DNA from: Lachnospiraceae bacterium MD308
GTDB taxonomy: Bacteria; Bacillota; Clostridia; Lachnospirales; Lachnospiraceae
Length of the DNA: 64,000 nucleotides
Assembly: GCA_010206225.2 (NCBI GenBank)
Contig: VIQU02000008.1
Coordinates: forward strand, 50,284 to 114,283
Direction of reading: 5' to 3'
Shown: piece after piece, positions 27,641 through 37,030 of the stretch
Numbering within the stretch: position 1 is the stretch's first letter
Layout: each line of letters starts with the position of its first letter
Position numbers and translations under genes: made by a program
The notes under the pieces: generated by a model
What the model was told of the DNA's origin: nothing
What the model saw: the letters and a program-made list of their open reading frames with translations, nothing else
Database searches by the model: none

Positions 27641-28446
27641 CGTAAACCTCCCCTATTTTCGCTCCCCATCCATGGAGCTCCTTTATTCCAAAGCTTATCA
27701 AGATATTCTCTGTCATGCATATTATCCATCGGAGACCAAAATCCGAGGTGCTTATATGCAGTTATCTGCTTATCTGCCACCAGACTGTCAAAGGGTTCTA
27801 GTTCCAGCATCTCGTTTCCATCCCCCAGATAATCAAAAAGCTTTCTGTTCGCCACCATAAATCCGATATTTACATAGGATTGACTCTTTCTGGCTTTTTC
27901 CCGAAAGCTTGTGACACTCCCATCCTCATCAATGCTTACCGCTCCAAATCTTCCCTCTGGCCGAGTTGTTGAGATTGTCAATATCTTCCCATGCGCATGG
28001 TGGAAATCAATCAATTCTCTGATATTGATATCCGCCACACCATCTCCGTATGTAATCATAAATTCGTCATCGTTATTAACATATTTTTGAATTTGCCGTA
28101 TTCGACCTGCCGTCAAAGTCTCAAGTCCGGTATTGGCACAGATGACATTCCACTTTTCTGTCTGTTCTTTATCTAAATCACTTATCGTCTTTCCATTATC
28201 CGTAATCTCTGATAAAGTGAAATCTACTCTCTTCTGCGAAATCCCATACTTTAAAAAATATTTTTTTATGTATTCGCCCTTATATCCGCAACAGATAATA
28301 AAATTATGAAATCCAAAGCCCTCATATATTTTCATTATGTGCCAGAGAATTGGCCGACCGCCTATAGAAACCATAGGCTTCGGTCTTAAAACGGACTCTT
28401 CACTTATTCTTGTTCCCTTTCCTCCGGCCAAAATTATCACTTTCAT
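27637..28446 (-). CDS. rfbF: Glucose-1-phosphate cytidylyltransferase
   Basis: Makes CDP-glucose from CTP and glucose-1-phosphate, the entry step to CDP-3,6-dideoxyhexoses. 269 residues from the ATG at 28446 (GGGAG 4 bases upstream). It has the intact signature ILAGGKGTRISEESVLRPKP, the CGYKGEYIKKYF motif typical of RfbF, GDGVADIN at the metal site, EGRFGAVSID, and the closing DREYLDKLWNKGAPW. It supplies RfbG and RfbH further along the operon. Confidence 0.93.
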   Translation of the reverse strand: MKVIILAGGKGTRISEESVLRPKPMVSIGGRPILWHIMKIYEGFGFHNFIICCGYKGEYIKKYFLKYGISQKRVDFTLSEITDNGKTISDLDKEQTEKWNVICANTGLETLTAGRIRQIQKYVNNDDEFMITYGDGVADINIRELIDFHHAHGKILTISTTRPEGRFGAVSIDEDGSVTSFREKARKSQSYVNIGFMVANRKLFDYLGDGNEMLELEPFDSLVADKQITAYKHLGFWSPMDNMHDREYLDKLWNKGAPWMGSENRGGLR

Positions 28447-29183
28447 ATAACTCCCATCCAGGGTGCTTTCCCATTTCCCCACAGCTCCTCAGCAGCAGTT
28501 TTATCCCTCAATGTCTCTATTGTATTAAAGAATCCTTTATGCTTGTATATAGCCGTTGTTGACTGTAACAAAATATCCTCAATATCTCCATTCCGTGTTT
28601 CTCCGGTAAATGCATCCTTTCTTGCCAGAAAAACACCTGCGCTCGTCCATGTGCTGTCATTATCTTGCCATTCAGCACTATTTCCCCCAGCGAAATGCAA
28701 AGGCATTTTTCGTCCGGAAGGTCTGGCTACCGCAACTGTTATGATCTTTCCTTCTTTTCTATGTGTATCTTCCAGACTTTTCAGCGATATATCTGATAGA
28801 CAATCTCCATATGTTATCAAGAATTCATCCCCCGATATATCAAGTACCCTTTTTATGCGTTCAATGGGCAACGTTTCTATCCCGGTATCAACAACTGTAA
28901 CCTTCCATTCCTCCGTATTTTTATCAAGAATTCTGACTATATTACTACCCGTATCCACCTGAATATCAGACTGATATATATAAAAATCCAGAAAATAATC
29001 TTTTATTACATCAATCTTATAGCCACCGCATATGATGAATTCTTTTACCCCACACAATGAGGCATGCTTCATAATATGCCACAGTAACGGCCTGCCTCCG
29101 ATATTAAGCATGGGTTTCGGCATTCCCTCCGCATCATCGCTGATTGTGCTCCTTTGCCCTCCGGCCAAAACAATCATTTTCAT
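28443..29183 (-). CDS. Diverged RfbF paralogue, nucleotidyltransferase-like
   Basis: 246 residues from the ATG at 29183 (AGGAGG 6 bases upstream). It aligns with the neighbouring RfbF over the full length (PKPMLNIGGRPLLWHIMKH, ICGGYKIDVIKDYF, ITYGDCLSDI, closing WGNGKAPWMG). However, the nucleotide-binding GGxGTR loop has become GGQRSTISDDAEGMPKP, and the GRFGAV region is GRKMPLHFAGG. Either it is an inactive partner of RfbF or it uses a different nucleotide or sugar. The genes overlap by four bases, so a recent tandem duplication is unlikely given the divergence. Confidence 0.8.
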   Translation of the reverse strand: MKMIVLAGGQRSTISDDAEGMPKPMLNIGGRPLLWHIMKHASLCGVKEFIICGGYKIDVIKDYFLDFYIYQSDIQVDTGSNIVRILDKNTEEWKVTVVDTGIETLPIERIKRVLDISGDEFLITYGDCLSDISLKSLEDTHRKEGKIITVAVARPSGRKMPLHFAGGNSAEWQDNDSTWTSAGVFLARKDAFTGETRNGDIEDILLQSTTAIYKHKGFFNTIETLRDKTAAEELWGNGKAPWMGVI

Positions 29184-30079
29184 ATCAATCCTCCTGACTT
29201 TACCCACTCAGCCACATTGACCACTGCCTGTTCGAAGCCAACATGAATCGAATATCCGGTATCCTTCTTTATTGGTGATATGTCATACCAATCATAGGAA
29301 AAGCGTAGTCCGTCATCCGCACGAGCCCCAATCTTAAGTTCCGTATCCACACCCAAAACTTTTCTGGCTCTCTTCAGGTACTCTTTCATGAGCATAGGGC
29401 TGTCACTTCCGATGTAATACTCTTTTCTCGTAAGCCTACACTCTCCCAAAAGTCTCAACCCATACGCTATATCCTCAACTGCCGTTATATCATATGGTTC
29501 CATAGCCGGCCCGAATTCCGGCGGTTCTCCGCTTAAAAGACTTGCTATGGCATACGTCATTACCTGTTCCTTTTTTATGTATCTTCCTATAGGCTGAAAA
29601 ATAGTTGCCCATACAAATTCTATACCAAGCTTTTCTGCAAGCTTCGTGCAAATATGGTGAGAACTCTGTTTTGATAAAAGATAAAAATCAGGCTTCCTAT
29701 GCCGTGATTCCATTAATATCTGCGGCACCAGATTTTCATACACGGTGCCTAACGCTACAAATCTCCTGCAGCCCGAACGTTTTGCCGCTTTCAGGGCTTT
29801 CATAGTCCTCGTTATATTCTTAACTTGAAGCTCTTCATCATCCCGACCAATTCCGGTAGCCCCCTCCCATGCCAAATGATAAAAGGTGTCCGCCTTCTCT
29901 CCTTCAAAGGAGTCATAATCATCCATTCCGCACCATACAAGATTAACATCCTGCAGTCTTTTAATGTTTCCGCTGTCTTTTCTTGCAAGACCTGTAACCT
30001 TTATATTATTTTTCAGCAACTCACTACAGAGGTGTGTCCCTATGAAGCCTGTCGCACCGGTTACTATAGCTGATTTCAT
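29180..30079 (-). CDS. NAD-dependent epimerase/dehydratase (extended SDR)
   Basis: 299-residue SDR. NAD loop is VTGATGFIGTHL; the HLAWEG strand and the serine-side VALGTVYEN segment follow. The active-site Tyr-x3-Lys is in FYLLSKQSS. It could be the 4-ketoreductase or an epimerase finishing the CDP-dideoxysugar, because it lies directly upstream of the two RfbF-type genes and overlaps the first by four bases. Confidence 0.87.
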   Translation of the reverse strand: MKSAIVTGATGFIGTHLCSELLKNNIKVTGLARKDSGNIKRLQDVNLVWCGMDDYDSFEGEKADTFYHLAWEGATGIGRDDEELQVKNITRTMKALKAAKRSGCRRFVALGTVYENLVPQILMESRHRKPDFYLLSKQSSHHICTKLAEKLGIEFVWATIFQPIGRYIKKEQVMTYAIASLLSGEPPEFGPAMEPYDITAVEDIAYGLRLLGECRLTRKEYYIGSDSPMLMKEYLKRARKVLGVDTELKIGARADDGLRFSYDWYDISPIKKDTGYSIHVGFEQAVVNVAEWVKSGGLI

Positions 30080-30132
30080 TTATGTCCACCTCTATTTCGA
30101 TGCTGCTATCTTATTACCATATTCCATTTGTC

Positions 30133-31140
30133 TCAATTCCCTGTCCAATATCTTGCGTATATGCTTTCAAGCTTCCTGTCGTAATCAGGATTAATTCTCT
30201 GTCTCTTCGTATCGGCAAAGAGCCACGATGTCGTTTCCCTTATTCCTTCCGCAAAACTTATCTCCTGATTCCATTCAAAAACAACATTCTTTATCTTTGT
30301 ATTATCGTATACATAGTGCCACATATGCTGACGGTTCACTATGCTACTGTAAAACCCGGTTATTCTCATGGCCTCCGCATATGGTATATGAAGAATATTT
30401 TCCGGATTCAAATCAAGCGCCAAGAGAATATCCATTGCCATCTCATTTAAGGTGATCAGCTTTTCTGCAGCAATATGATAGTCCTCACCTATGGTCTTTT
30501 TATTTCCGATCAGACCAATAAAGGCCTTCGCAAAATCCCCTGAATGCAATGGTGCAAAAAGATTTTCTCCATCACCCGGCACGAGAAACGGATAACCCTC
30601 CAGAAGCTTTCGGGGGGCAGTAAAGCAATTCTGCCCCACAGGCATTTGAAGGATCGTGTCATAAGTGTAACCCGGTCTGACAATCGTCATAGGAAATCCA
30701 TTATTCCTGTATGCATCCCTAAAGGTCTTCTCAACATTAATCTTTCCAAGGATGTAGCTATCTTCCACATCCTCGCCATATTGTGGCGTATCTTCCCGAA
30801 ATGGAAGATACCTGCTTTCTCGCCGGTATACTGCCTCTGATGATATAACGATATATTGACTGCATTTCCCTGTGAAAATCCTAATCGCCTGCCTGGCCTG
30901 ATTCTCGTTAAAACAAATGAAATCACAAATAACATCAAATGTTTCATTACCTAAAGCACGAATCACAGTCGCCTCATCTCTGATATCCGCGATTATCTCA
31001 TGTACCTCATGCTGTACAGCTCTTCTTGTATTGCGTGTCATACCACGGTTTAACTCATACACCTCATATCCGCGCTTTATCGCCTCTTCCACGCACCACC
31101 AGCTGATGTTTCCATTTCCGCCAATAAATAAAATCTTCAA
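30133..31140 (-). CDS. NAD-dependent epimerase/dehydratase (extended SDR)
   Basis: 335 residues with the atypical NAD loop FIGGNGNISWWCV in place of GxxGxxG, the FDVICDFICFNENQ strand, ISSEAVYRRE, and a YILGK where the catalytic Tyr-x3-Lys should be. The family includes RNA-binding-like CSP41/NAD-epimerases and sugar-nucleotide reductases. Third SDR of the locus. Its stop is 53 bases from the next gene; its start overlaps the radical SAM stop by four bases. Confidence 0.83.
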   Translation of the reverse strand: MKILFIGGNGNISWWCVEEAIKRGYEVYELNRGMTRNTRRAVQHEVHEIIADIRDEATVIRALGNETFDVICDFICFNENQARQAIRIFTGKCSQYIVISSEAVYRRESRYLPFREDTPQYGEDVEDSYILGKINVEKTFRDAYRNNGFPMTIVRPGYTYDTILQMPVGQNCFTAPRKLLEGYPFLVPGDGENLFAPLHSGDFAKAFIGLIGNKKTIGEDYHIAAEKLITLNEMAMDILLALDLNPENILHIPYAEAMRITGFYSSIVNRQHMWHYVYDNTKIKNVVFEWNQEISFAEGIRETTSWLFADTKRQRINPDYDRKLESIYARYWTGN

Positions 31141-32144
31141 AGGCTTTCACTCACCTTTTCTAATAACATTTCTCTATACTCGTCAATGTTGTCTACCGCA
31201 GCAGATTCAATCTCCATACAATCTTTACAAAGCTCGATGCTTCGCCTCCGGCAATTTAAATGTGCCAGACGAATGTCATGATAGTTCTTACTGTTCCAGA
31301 TATCAACAACACTTTCTTTCTTTGCATCACCGATAATTCCCTTATAATTCCAGTCAACAATACAATGAGAGGCTGTTCCATTCGCGTTAATCGTAAGAAT
31401 ATAGAAAATTCTCGGGCATACGACATATTCCTTATACCCATCTCCATGGTAGACATTTACTTCCTCCGATGTGTTCTCGAACCCAGGCCAGCAGTTTGCG
31501 ATATGCTCTATCGCAATCTCGTCACATATATCTCCGAATAAATCGTAAAATTTCTGTTCCTTCTCCTGATCAAGGTTATCCACCATTGTTTTAATAAAGA
31601 TATGGCAATTCCCCTTATGCTCATATAAATCGCGTATATTCTCCCTGAATCTGTCATAATCAAGTTTGATTCCACTTATCTTTTGATACCCTTCAGCATT
31701 CAAAGCCTCTACGGAAATATTGATTCTGGAAAGTCCCGCCTCTACCAGTCTGCGGTTCATATCAGGTTTCAGAAGTGTCCCATTTGTAGTAAAATCAATC
31801 GTTTCAAACTTCCCCGATTTTGCTGCATATTCTATCATCTCTGGAAGCTGTTTATTGACAAGGGGCTCTCCTTCTTTATACAAGCGAAGCACCTTTATCT
31901 TGTCCGGGAATCCCTGACAGTCCTCAATGATCTTTTTATAGAGGTCAAAATCCATCACGCATATGCTGTTCTTTTTTTCTTCTGTCCAAAGAGCCTTGTG
32001 CGCCCCACCGCATGGGCAGAAACTACAGCTTAAATTACAGACACTCGAAGGATCCAGATAAAGTATAAACGGGGTGCTAAGCGGTATGACCGTCTGGAGT
32101 TCTGTTCTATTGGTATGGTATCTTGTTCCTATTTTTGCCTTCAT
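31137..32144 (-). CDS. Radical SAM/SPASM domain protein
   Basis: 335 residues. The [4Fe-4S]-SAM site is CNLSCSFC (about residues 36-43), followed by the GEP motif in KEGEPLVNK and TTNGTLL. A C-terminal SPASM region carries auxiliary-cluster cysteines in VVCPRIF, SHCIVDWNYKG, CRRRSIELCKDCME. Family members oxidise or rearrange sugars (as in aminoglycoside pathways) or modify peptides. In this locus a sugar-modifying role is likely, but the substrate is unknown. Confidence 0.9.
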   Translation of the reverse strand: MKAKIGTRYHTNRTELQTVIPLSTPFILYLDPSSVCNLSCSFCPCGGAHKALWTEEKKNSICVMDFDLYKKIIEDCQGFPDKIKVLRLYKEGEPLVNKQLPEMIEYAAKSGKFETIDFTTNGTLLKPDMNRRLVEAGLSRINISVEALNAEGYQKISGIKLDYDRFRENIRDLYEHKGNCHIFIKTMVDNLDQEKEQKFYDLFGDICDEIAIEHIANCWPGFENTSEEVNVYHGDGYKEYVVCPRIFYILTINANGTASHCIVDWNYKGIIGDAKKESVVDIWNSKNYHDIRLAHLNCRRRSIELCKDCMEIESAAVDNIDEYREMLLEKVSESL

Positions 32145-33475
32145 ATAAACATCTCCTGATTCCTTTTTATAACGGATGTTAAGTTCTTAAGTCTCCTATC
32201 ATCCGAAAAGTATTCGCTATACTGACTGACAGATGCTTTTGCCTTCCCTTTAAATATACCTTCCATTGAGACAACGCACTGCCTGACCTCTTCAAAATTT
32301 GTGCCTCTTTGACCCGCTGCGGATAAATATTCTATTTTTTTCGCATCTTCTTCGCTGCAACCGGAAAGAAACCAGCCGAAAGGTTCCTCTCCTAATACTT
32401 TCCTAAAATCATGCGGTTTCTTGCACCTATCTGCTATATTTTGGACTACTGAATCAAATCTAAAGATATTTTCCCGCATGTCATATTTTCTGATAATGTT
32501 TGTCCTTGCCTCTTTCCCCAGCGTTTTCCGCAGCTCATGGCTTTTTGACAATCTGTCCAATTGTTCCGCAAACTCTTCCCCGTCTCTCGCAAATATACCG
32601 TCTTTTCCATCCTCAATGATTGACCTCTCAACAGTCCCATCACTTGCAATTATCGGGAGACCGCATGCCATGGCTTCAAGCAATGCATTTTCTGTTGTTG
32701 CAAAATTGCAAGGATTTAACAGATATATAAATACATCCCATTGAGTTAAAAGTTCCTTTACATTCTCCCGAAAGCCCAAAAAATTCACATGACCGGAAAG
32801 TCCACGTTCAATTACGTCATGCCTGAGTTCGCTTGTCACATCACCTGCCAATTCAAAGCATATATTTTTATTCTTTTCTATGACGACTTTGAGCCAGTCC
32901 GTAAAATCGGGGTGAACCTTGGCATAATCCAATGAGCCGACATATCCGACTCTCATTTTTCCCTGCTTGACCTTATAGTTTTTCTTCTGCGGAAATTTTT
33001 CCGGTTGAAAATCCCCCATTCCATAGACAAGGTTAGATTTTTCATATATCTCATTCTTCTCCTTCGTACTCCACCTCTTATTTTCAAAAGATTTCTTTGA
33101 TGTGAACATACAGGCATCAAAGCATGAAATAAATGCAGGATTCAGTTCAGGATAATGCAGTCCATTCACATGACACCACAGTACCAGCCTAGAAGGAATG
33201 TTTGCAATATTCATTAGTGTTCTATAAGTAAGTGGATGATGCCACCAATTCACCACTACCGCATCCGCTTTTGACACCGCTTCCTTTTCTTCCTCCGCAG
33301 TAGGACAAATCCTAACGCTTATACCGTTTTGCCCACACCTTTTTATATGGTCATACTTCTCCGGTTCATCTAACAGAATGATATTGTGTTTATTCACTTG
33401 ATCCGAGATTGCTATTCCGGAAATAGCTTTTCCTGCACCCGCACCCATATGCACCGCTATATGGAGTATGTTCAT
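32141..33475 (-). CDS. GT4-family glycosyltransferase
   Basis: 444-residue GT-B glycosyltransferase. It has the glycine-rich N-terminal MGAGAGKAISG, the acceptor-domain WCHVNGLHYPELNP, and the C-terminal donor site TTENALLEAMACGLPIIA with the E-x7-E motif of family 4. No membrane segments, so it works at the inner face of the membrane or on a soluble acceptor. Its start overlaps the RfbC-like gene by four bases. Confidence 0.88.
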   Translation of the reverse strand: MNILHIAVHMGAGAGKAISGIAISDQVNKHNIILLDEPEKYDHIKRCGQNGISVRICPTAEEEKEAVSKADAVVVNWWHHPLTYRTLMNIANIPSRLVLWCHVNGLHYPELNPAFISCFDACMFTSKKSFENKRWSTKEKNEIYEKSNLVYGMGDFQPEKFPQKKNYKVKQGKMRVGYVGSLDYAKVHPDFTDWLKVVIEKNKNICFELAGDVTSELRHDVIERGLSGHVNFLGFRENVKELLTQWDVFIYLLNPCNFATTENALLEAMACGLPIIASDGTVERSIIEDGKDGIFARDGEEFAEQLDRLSKSHELRKTLGKEARTNIIRKYDMRENIFRFDSVVQNIADRCKKPHDFRKVLGEEPFGWFLSGCSEEDAKKIEYLSAAGQRGTNFEEVRQCVVSMEGIFKGKAKASVSQYSEYFSDDRRLKNLTSVIKRNQEMFI

Positions 33476-34014
33476 CGGCTTCCTTCATCTCCTATCAAAG
33501 GCCATGTGTTATCCTTATCTGATATAATTTCCGGAACAGCCGGCCACTTAATGGAAAATGCCGGATCGTTCCAGCGATAACCTCTTTCCGCTTCCGGATC
33601 ATGCGCTGAAGTCATAAGATAAATAAGTCTTGTCTCATCTTTCAGTGAAATAAAGCCATGAGCACAGCCCTTCGGTATGTAGAAAGCTTCTCCGTTCTCT
33701 TCAGAAAGAATGGCAAAGCAATATTTAAGATATGTATCCGAGTCTTTCCTCAAATCAACACATACATCGAAAATCTCCCCGTCCACGCAGCAGACCAGCT
33801 TTTCTTCTGCTGAAGGCTTTATCTGCATATGAAGCCCCCTGAGCGTGCCTTTTTTGTAATTCCTTGATACTGAAATCTGCACAAATTTACTGTTAAGACC
33901 ATTACTCCTAAATTCGTCTACATCTGCAAGTCTGGAAAAATATCCCCTGTCATCCCGCGGAATATTCCGTTTGATGAGATAACATCCCTTTACGCTCTGT
34001 TCTTCAAATACCAT
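33472..34014 (-). CDS. RfbC-family sugar 3,5-epimerase (cupin)
   Basis: 180-residue cupin of the dTDP-4-dehydrorhamnose 3,5-epimerase family with RDDRGYFSR, the catalytic histidine in TLRGLHMQIKP, VCCVDGEIFDVCVDLR, YIPKGCAHGFISL and the closing Trp-Asn-Asp-Pro. No dTDP-rhamnose genes are present. In a CDP-dideoxyhexose set this fold serves as the C5 epimerase of the CDP-ascarylose branch, which I infer here. The start overlaps the upstream glycosyltransferase by 11 bases. Confidence 0.85.
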   Translation of the reverse strand: MVFEEQSVKGCYLIKRNIPRDDRGYFSRLADVDEFRSNGLNSKFVQISVSRNYKKGTLRGLHMQIKPSAEEKLVCCVDGEIFDVCVDLRKDSDTYLKYCFAILSEENGEAFYIPKGCAHGFISLKDETRLIYLMTSAHDPEAERGYRWNDPAFSIKWPAVPEIISDKDNTWPLIGDEGSR

Positions 34015-35506
34015 GATCGGCCTCGCTTTCTGCCATTTTACAAATGGTCATGTAAAAGTCCCTGCACTCGTTCCTCATAAATTTCCTCTGTAACAAAACA
34101 TCACGGAATATTGAATCCTGAGTCATTTCACCAAAATGACCTGTAATCGTATCCCTGTCACTCCATTTATCTGAGGGCGACAACATTCCTCTTCGCCCCA
34201 CCATCCACGGCAGATGTATTTTTAAAAATTCTTTCAGATACTTCCTCTCTTTTTTTCTACTATAATAAACATCAAACTCATCCTTTATTCCCTGATAGGA
34301 ATACCAAAGCGACATAAGCCATTCGATTGGTGCCAGTGTAAATGTCGAATTCTTCTTGGAATACTGGGAAAAATGCAGTACTTCATCGCTGTAAAACAAT
34401 CTCTCAGACATACTCAAAATCCTGTATGTCATTGCAATGTCCAGTCTGTAATACAATTCCCTGTCTTTATCCGGCAAAAGGAGCAGGTAATCAAGATAAC
34501 GCTTCATAAGTGCATTGGAATACAACTTCCCCCAGAAAGTAGAACATATCTTTGATCTTGCATATGCAGTCAGTATATTCTTATGCCCGATAATATGGCA
34601 CGGAGGATGCGCTATATTGAAATAGAACTTATCATGCCAGTCATACACCAGACCTTCATGCAATGGATTATAGCCACTGTCGGCAGAGAAAAGGCACGTC
34701 CGCACGCATACAATGTCCGCATTATTATCTACTCCTATTTTTAACGTTTTTTCGAGGAAATGCTCGTCGTAATAATCATCTGAATCCAGCTGGCAACAAT
34801 ACTCACCTTCTATATTTTCTTTTATTGTCTTTAAGAGCTGCGTATCCGTCCACCTGAGATTCTCCCCCATATCTATTACATTTATTCTGGAATCCAACGC
34901 TGCATATGACTCAATTACAGCCGCTGTTTTATCGGTTGCACCATTTATAATGAACAGATATTTAAGTTCTTTCACTGTCTGTCCGAGAACGCTCTCTATT
35001 GCTCGTCTCAAGAGGTTTTCAGGAGTATTGTAGGCAATGGTTACGAATGTGCCCTTTATATTCTCAGGTTTTTCTCTGCAAGATTTAATATTCCAAAAAG
35101 GCTTATCTTCATAGTGCCCACCATAATCTATAGTGACGGATTCTGTCTTATAAAATGAAAGAATAACTTTGTTCTCAGGGATATTCTTTCCCATCATCCA
35201 GCTATAAACAGCATCATGCAGGCTGGGGGATATCACAATATATTCATCTTCATAACTATCTACAAACTCATCCGGTGTTTTAACATCAACCCCATGAAAC
35301 TTTCTGATGCCATCCGTAGCTTTAACGTCTATGAAATAGCGTATATTTATACCTAGATTCTTAAACATCCTATATGTGTCACGTCCATTATTCCCAATTC
35401 CGTAAACAACGGCTTCTTTAATGCTCAGCCTCTCCAGTTTCTGCCTTAAGCCGTGCAAATCGAGTTCATAGACATCATATGTAATTATATCTTCGTGCTT
35501 ATACAT
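34004..35506 (-). CDS. GT2-family glycosyltransferase with N-terminal Rossmann-like module
   Basis: 500 residues from the ATG at 35506 (GGAG 5 bases upstream). Residues about 28-120 are the recurring module (AVVYGIGNNGRDTYRMF, YFIDVKATDGI, GVDVKTPDEF). Residues about 150-390 form a GT-A domain: VTIAYNTPENLLRRAIESV, then DSDDYYDEHFLEK with the DxD metal motif. It overlaps the next transferase gene by eight bases; the two share architecture and about the same domain boundaries, so a duplication is likely. Confidence 0.88.
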   Translation of the reverse strand: MYKHEDIITYDVYELDLHGLRQKLERLSIKEAVVYGIGNNGRDTYRMFKNLGINIRYFIDVKATDGIRKFHGVDVKTPDEFVDSYEDEYIVISPSLHDAVYSWMMGKNIPENKVILSFYKTESVTIDYGGHYEDKPFWNIKSCREKPENIKGTFVTIAYNTPENLLRRAIESVLGQTVKELKYLFIINGATDKTAAVIESYAALDSRINVIDMGENLRWTDTQLLKTIKENIEGEYCCQLDSDDYYDEHFLEKTLKIGVDNNADIVCVRTCLFSADSGYNPLHEGLVYDWHDKFYFNIAHPPCHIIGHKNILTAYARSKICSTFWGKLYSNALMKRYLDYLLLLPDKDRELYYRLDIAMTYRILSMSERLFYSDEVLHFSQYSKKNSTFTLAPIEWLMSLWYSYQGIKDEFDVYYSRKKERKYLKEFLKIHLPWMVGRRGMLSPSDKWSDRDTITGHFGEMTQDSIFRDVLLQRKFMRNECRDFYMTICKMAESEADHGI

Positions 35507-36863
35507 TCCCACTCCCCCTGTATCTGTCACAGACCGGTCTCTTCAAAAATTCCTTTACTGCTCTGTTTTCAAGGTCACCGCTTCTAAAAGCTGGAAGACT
35601 GTATTCATCACGTGGCAGGCTAAAGAGCCACATCAAGGCCGCCTCCTCATAAACTATGGAATCTTCATATTTCACATTACGTTTACATAGGTGTTCAAAT
35701 GACCAGACCATGGATGAGAGCCACTTGGAACCATAATTATCCGAGTGTTCGCTGCTTCCAGCCCTCCAAGTGCGGATATGTAGAATATCATCACACATTG
35801 AAGCCCTGCTTCCGGCAAGCGCCATATACGTCATCCACGATATATCAAGGCAAAAATTCCGGTCTCTCTCATATTCCGTTTCACAGGAAAGCATCTTGTC
35901 TATAAGGTTCTTAAAGAGTTCACCCTTATATAACTTGCCCCATACAGGAACATTCAATATCCGTAACATAAGATATCTCTCTTTTTCGCTTTCCTGAATG
36001 CATAAATCTTCACCCAGATAATGTGCAAAGTAGCTATACCTGAATCCGTCATGCGCATATGTAAGCGTGTTCACCTGTACAATATCCGAATCATCACGTT
36101 TTAGAATACTTATGGCTTTCTGAAGAAAGGATTTTTCATAGTAATCATCAGAATCCAGCATTGCGACATATCTAGTATCTATATTTTCTTTAAGCGCAAG
36201 CAATAGCTCTCTGTTTGTCCATGGAACATTCTGTTTTAATCGGATATATTGAATCCTATTATCAGCGGAGGCATATTGTCTGATGATATTTTCCGAAGCA
36301 TCCGTCGAACCATTATCAATAATTAGATATTTCAATTTCTTATAGCTCTGATCAAGGATGCTCTCTATAGCTCTGCACAACATCCATCCCGGCGTGTTAT
36401 AGAGAATCGTGAAAACAGTTACCTCGGGCATATCCGGTTCCGACAATTCACTATGTCTGTCAATCGTATTAAGATAGTCTTGTGGACTATAATCTTCGCT
36501 TAGAAGCCTTATATTCTTTTCCACTTTCTTAAATGGACATATTATCCTCTTCTCATCAATGCCATTCTCAAGAAGAAAACTGACTACCGGTTCCTGATTA
36601 TCAGGTGAAACAATTATTTTAATATTCTGCTGTTTCTCAAAAAAGGCAGCCGGAGAAATAACACGCCTACCCAGAACCGTAAATTCTCGACATTCCGCCT
36701 GCTTATCGACAAAAAATTCAATATTCTTTCCGCAACTCTCCAAGAACTTACTAATTACTTCTCCATTTACACCACAACCATAAATGCACAATCTTGTAAC
36801 CTTCTCCTGTGCCAAATTCCGAAGAAATGCGAAATCTTTCCCATATGCAGTCACATTACTCAT
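35499..36863 (-). CDS. GT2-family glycosyltransferase with N-terminal Rossmann-like module
   Basis: 454 residues from the ATG at 36863 (AAGG 7 bases upstream). Residues about 20-110 are the module (LCIYGCGVNGEVISKFL, FFVDKQAECRE, RRVISPAAF). Residues about 140-360 form the GT-A domain: VFTILYNTPGWMLCRAIES, LIIDNGSTDASENI and the DxD site MLDSDDYYEKSF. It is the closest relative in the window of the gene immediately downstream in the operon. Confidence 0.88.
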   Translation of the reverse strand: MSNVTAYGKDFAFLRNLAQEKVTRLCIYGCGVNGEVISKFLESCGKNIEFFVDKQAECREFTVLGRRVISPAAFFEKQQNIKIIVSPDNQEPVVSFLLENGIDEKRIICPFKKVEKNIRLLSEDYSPQDYLNTIDRHSELSEPDMPEVTVFTILYNTPGWMLCRAIESILDQSYKKLKYLIIDNGSTDASENIIRQYASADNRIQYIRLKQNVPWTNRELLLALKENIDTRYVAMLDSDDYYEKSFLQKAISILKRDDSDIVQVNTLTYAHDGFRYSYFAHYLGEDLCIQESEKERYLMLRILNVPVWGKLYKGELFKNLIDKMLSCETEYERDRNFCLDISWMTYMALAGSRASMCDDILHIRTWRAGSSEHSDNYGSKWLSSMVWSFEHLCKRNVKYEDSIVYEEAALMWLFSLPRDEYSLPAFRSGDLENRAVKEFLKRPVCDRYRGSGNV

Positions 36864-36865
36864 TC

Positions 36866-37030
36866 CTACACCTTCCCATAATCTGCTATGATTGCAACCC
36901 ATTTATCCTGATATCTCCCGAACTTCTGAAAAACATCATCAAATGCACCGGACTTTTCCAGCGCCTTCACCATTTCCGCCATTACAATGGAATAGGGTTG
37001 ATACATCTGTCCCGCATTATAAATCTTGAT
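36866..37030 (-). other. 54-codon in-frame continuation of the glycerophosphotransferase-like gene beyond a TGA
   Basis: After the TGA at 37031-37033 the same frame stays open for 54 codons (IKIYNAGQMYQPYSIVMAEM and on to ADYGKV) and ends with TAG two bases before the next gene's ATG. The composition is protein-like and removes what would be an unusual 167-base gap in an otherwise gapless operon. A CGA-to-TGA nonsense change is the simplest explanation. Confidence 0.55.
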
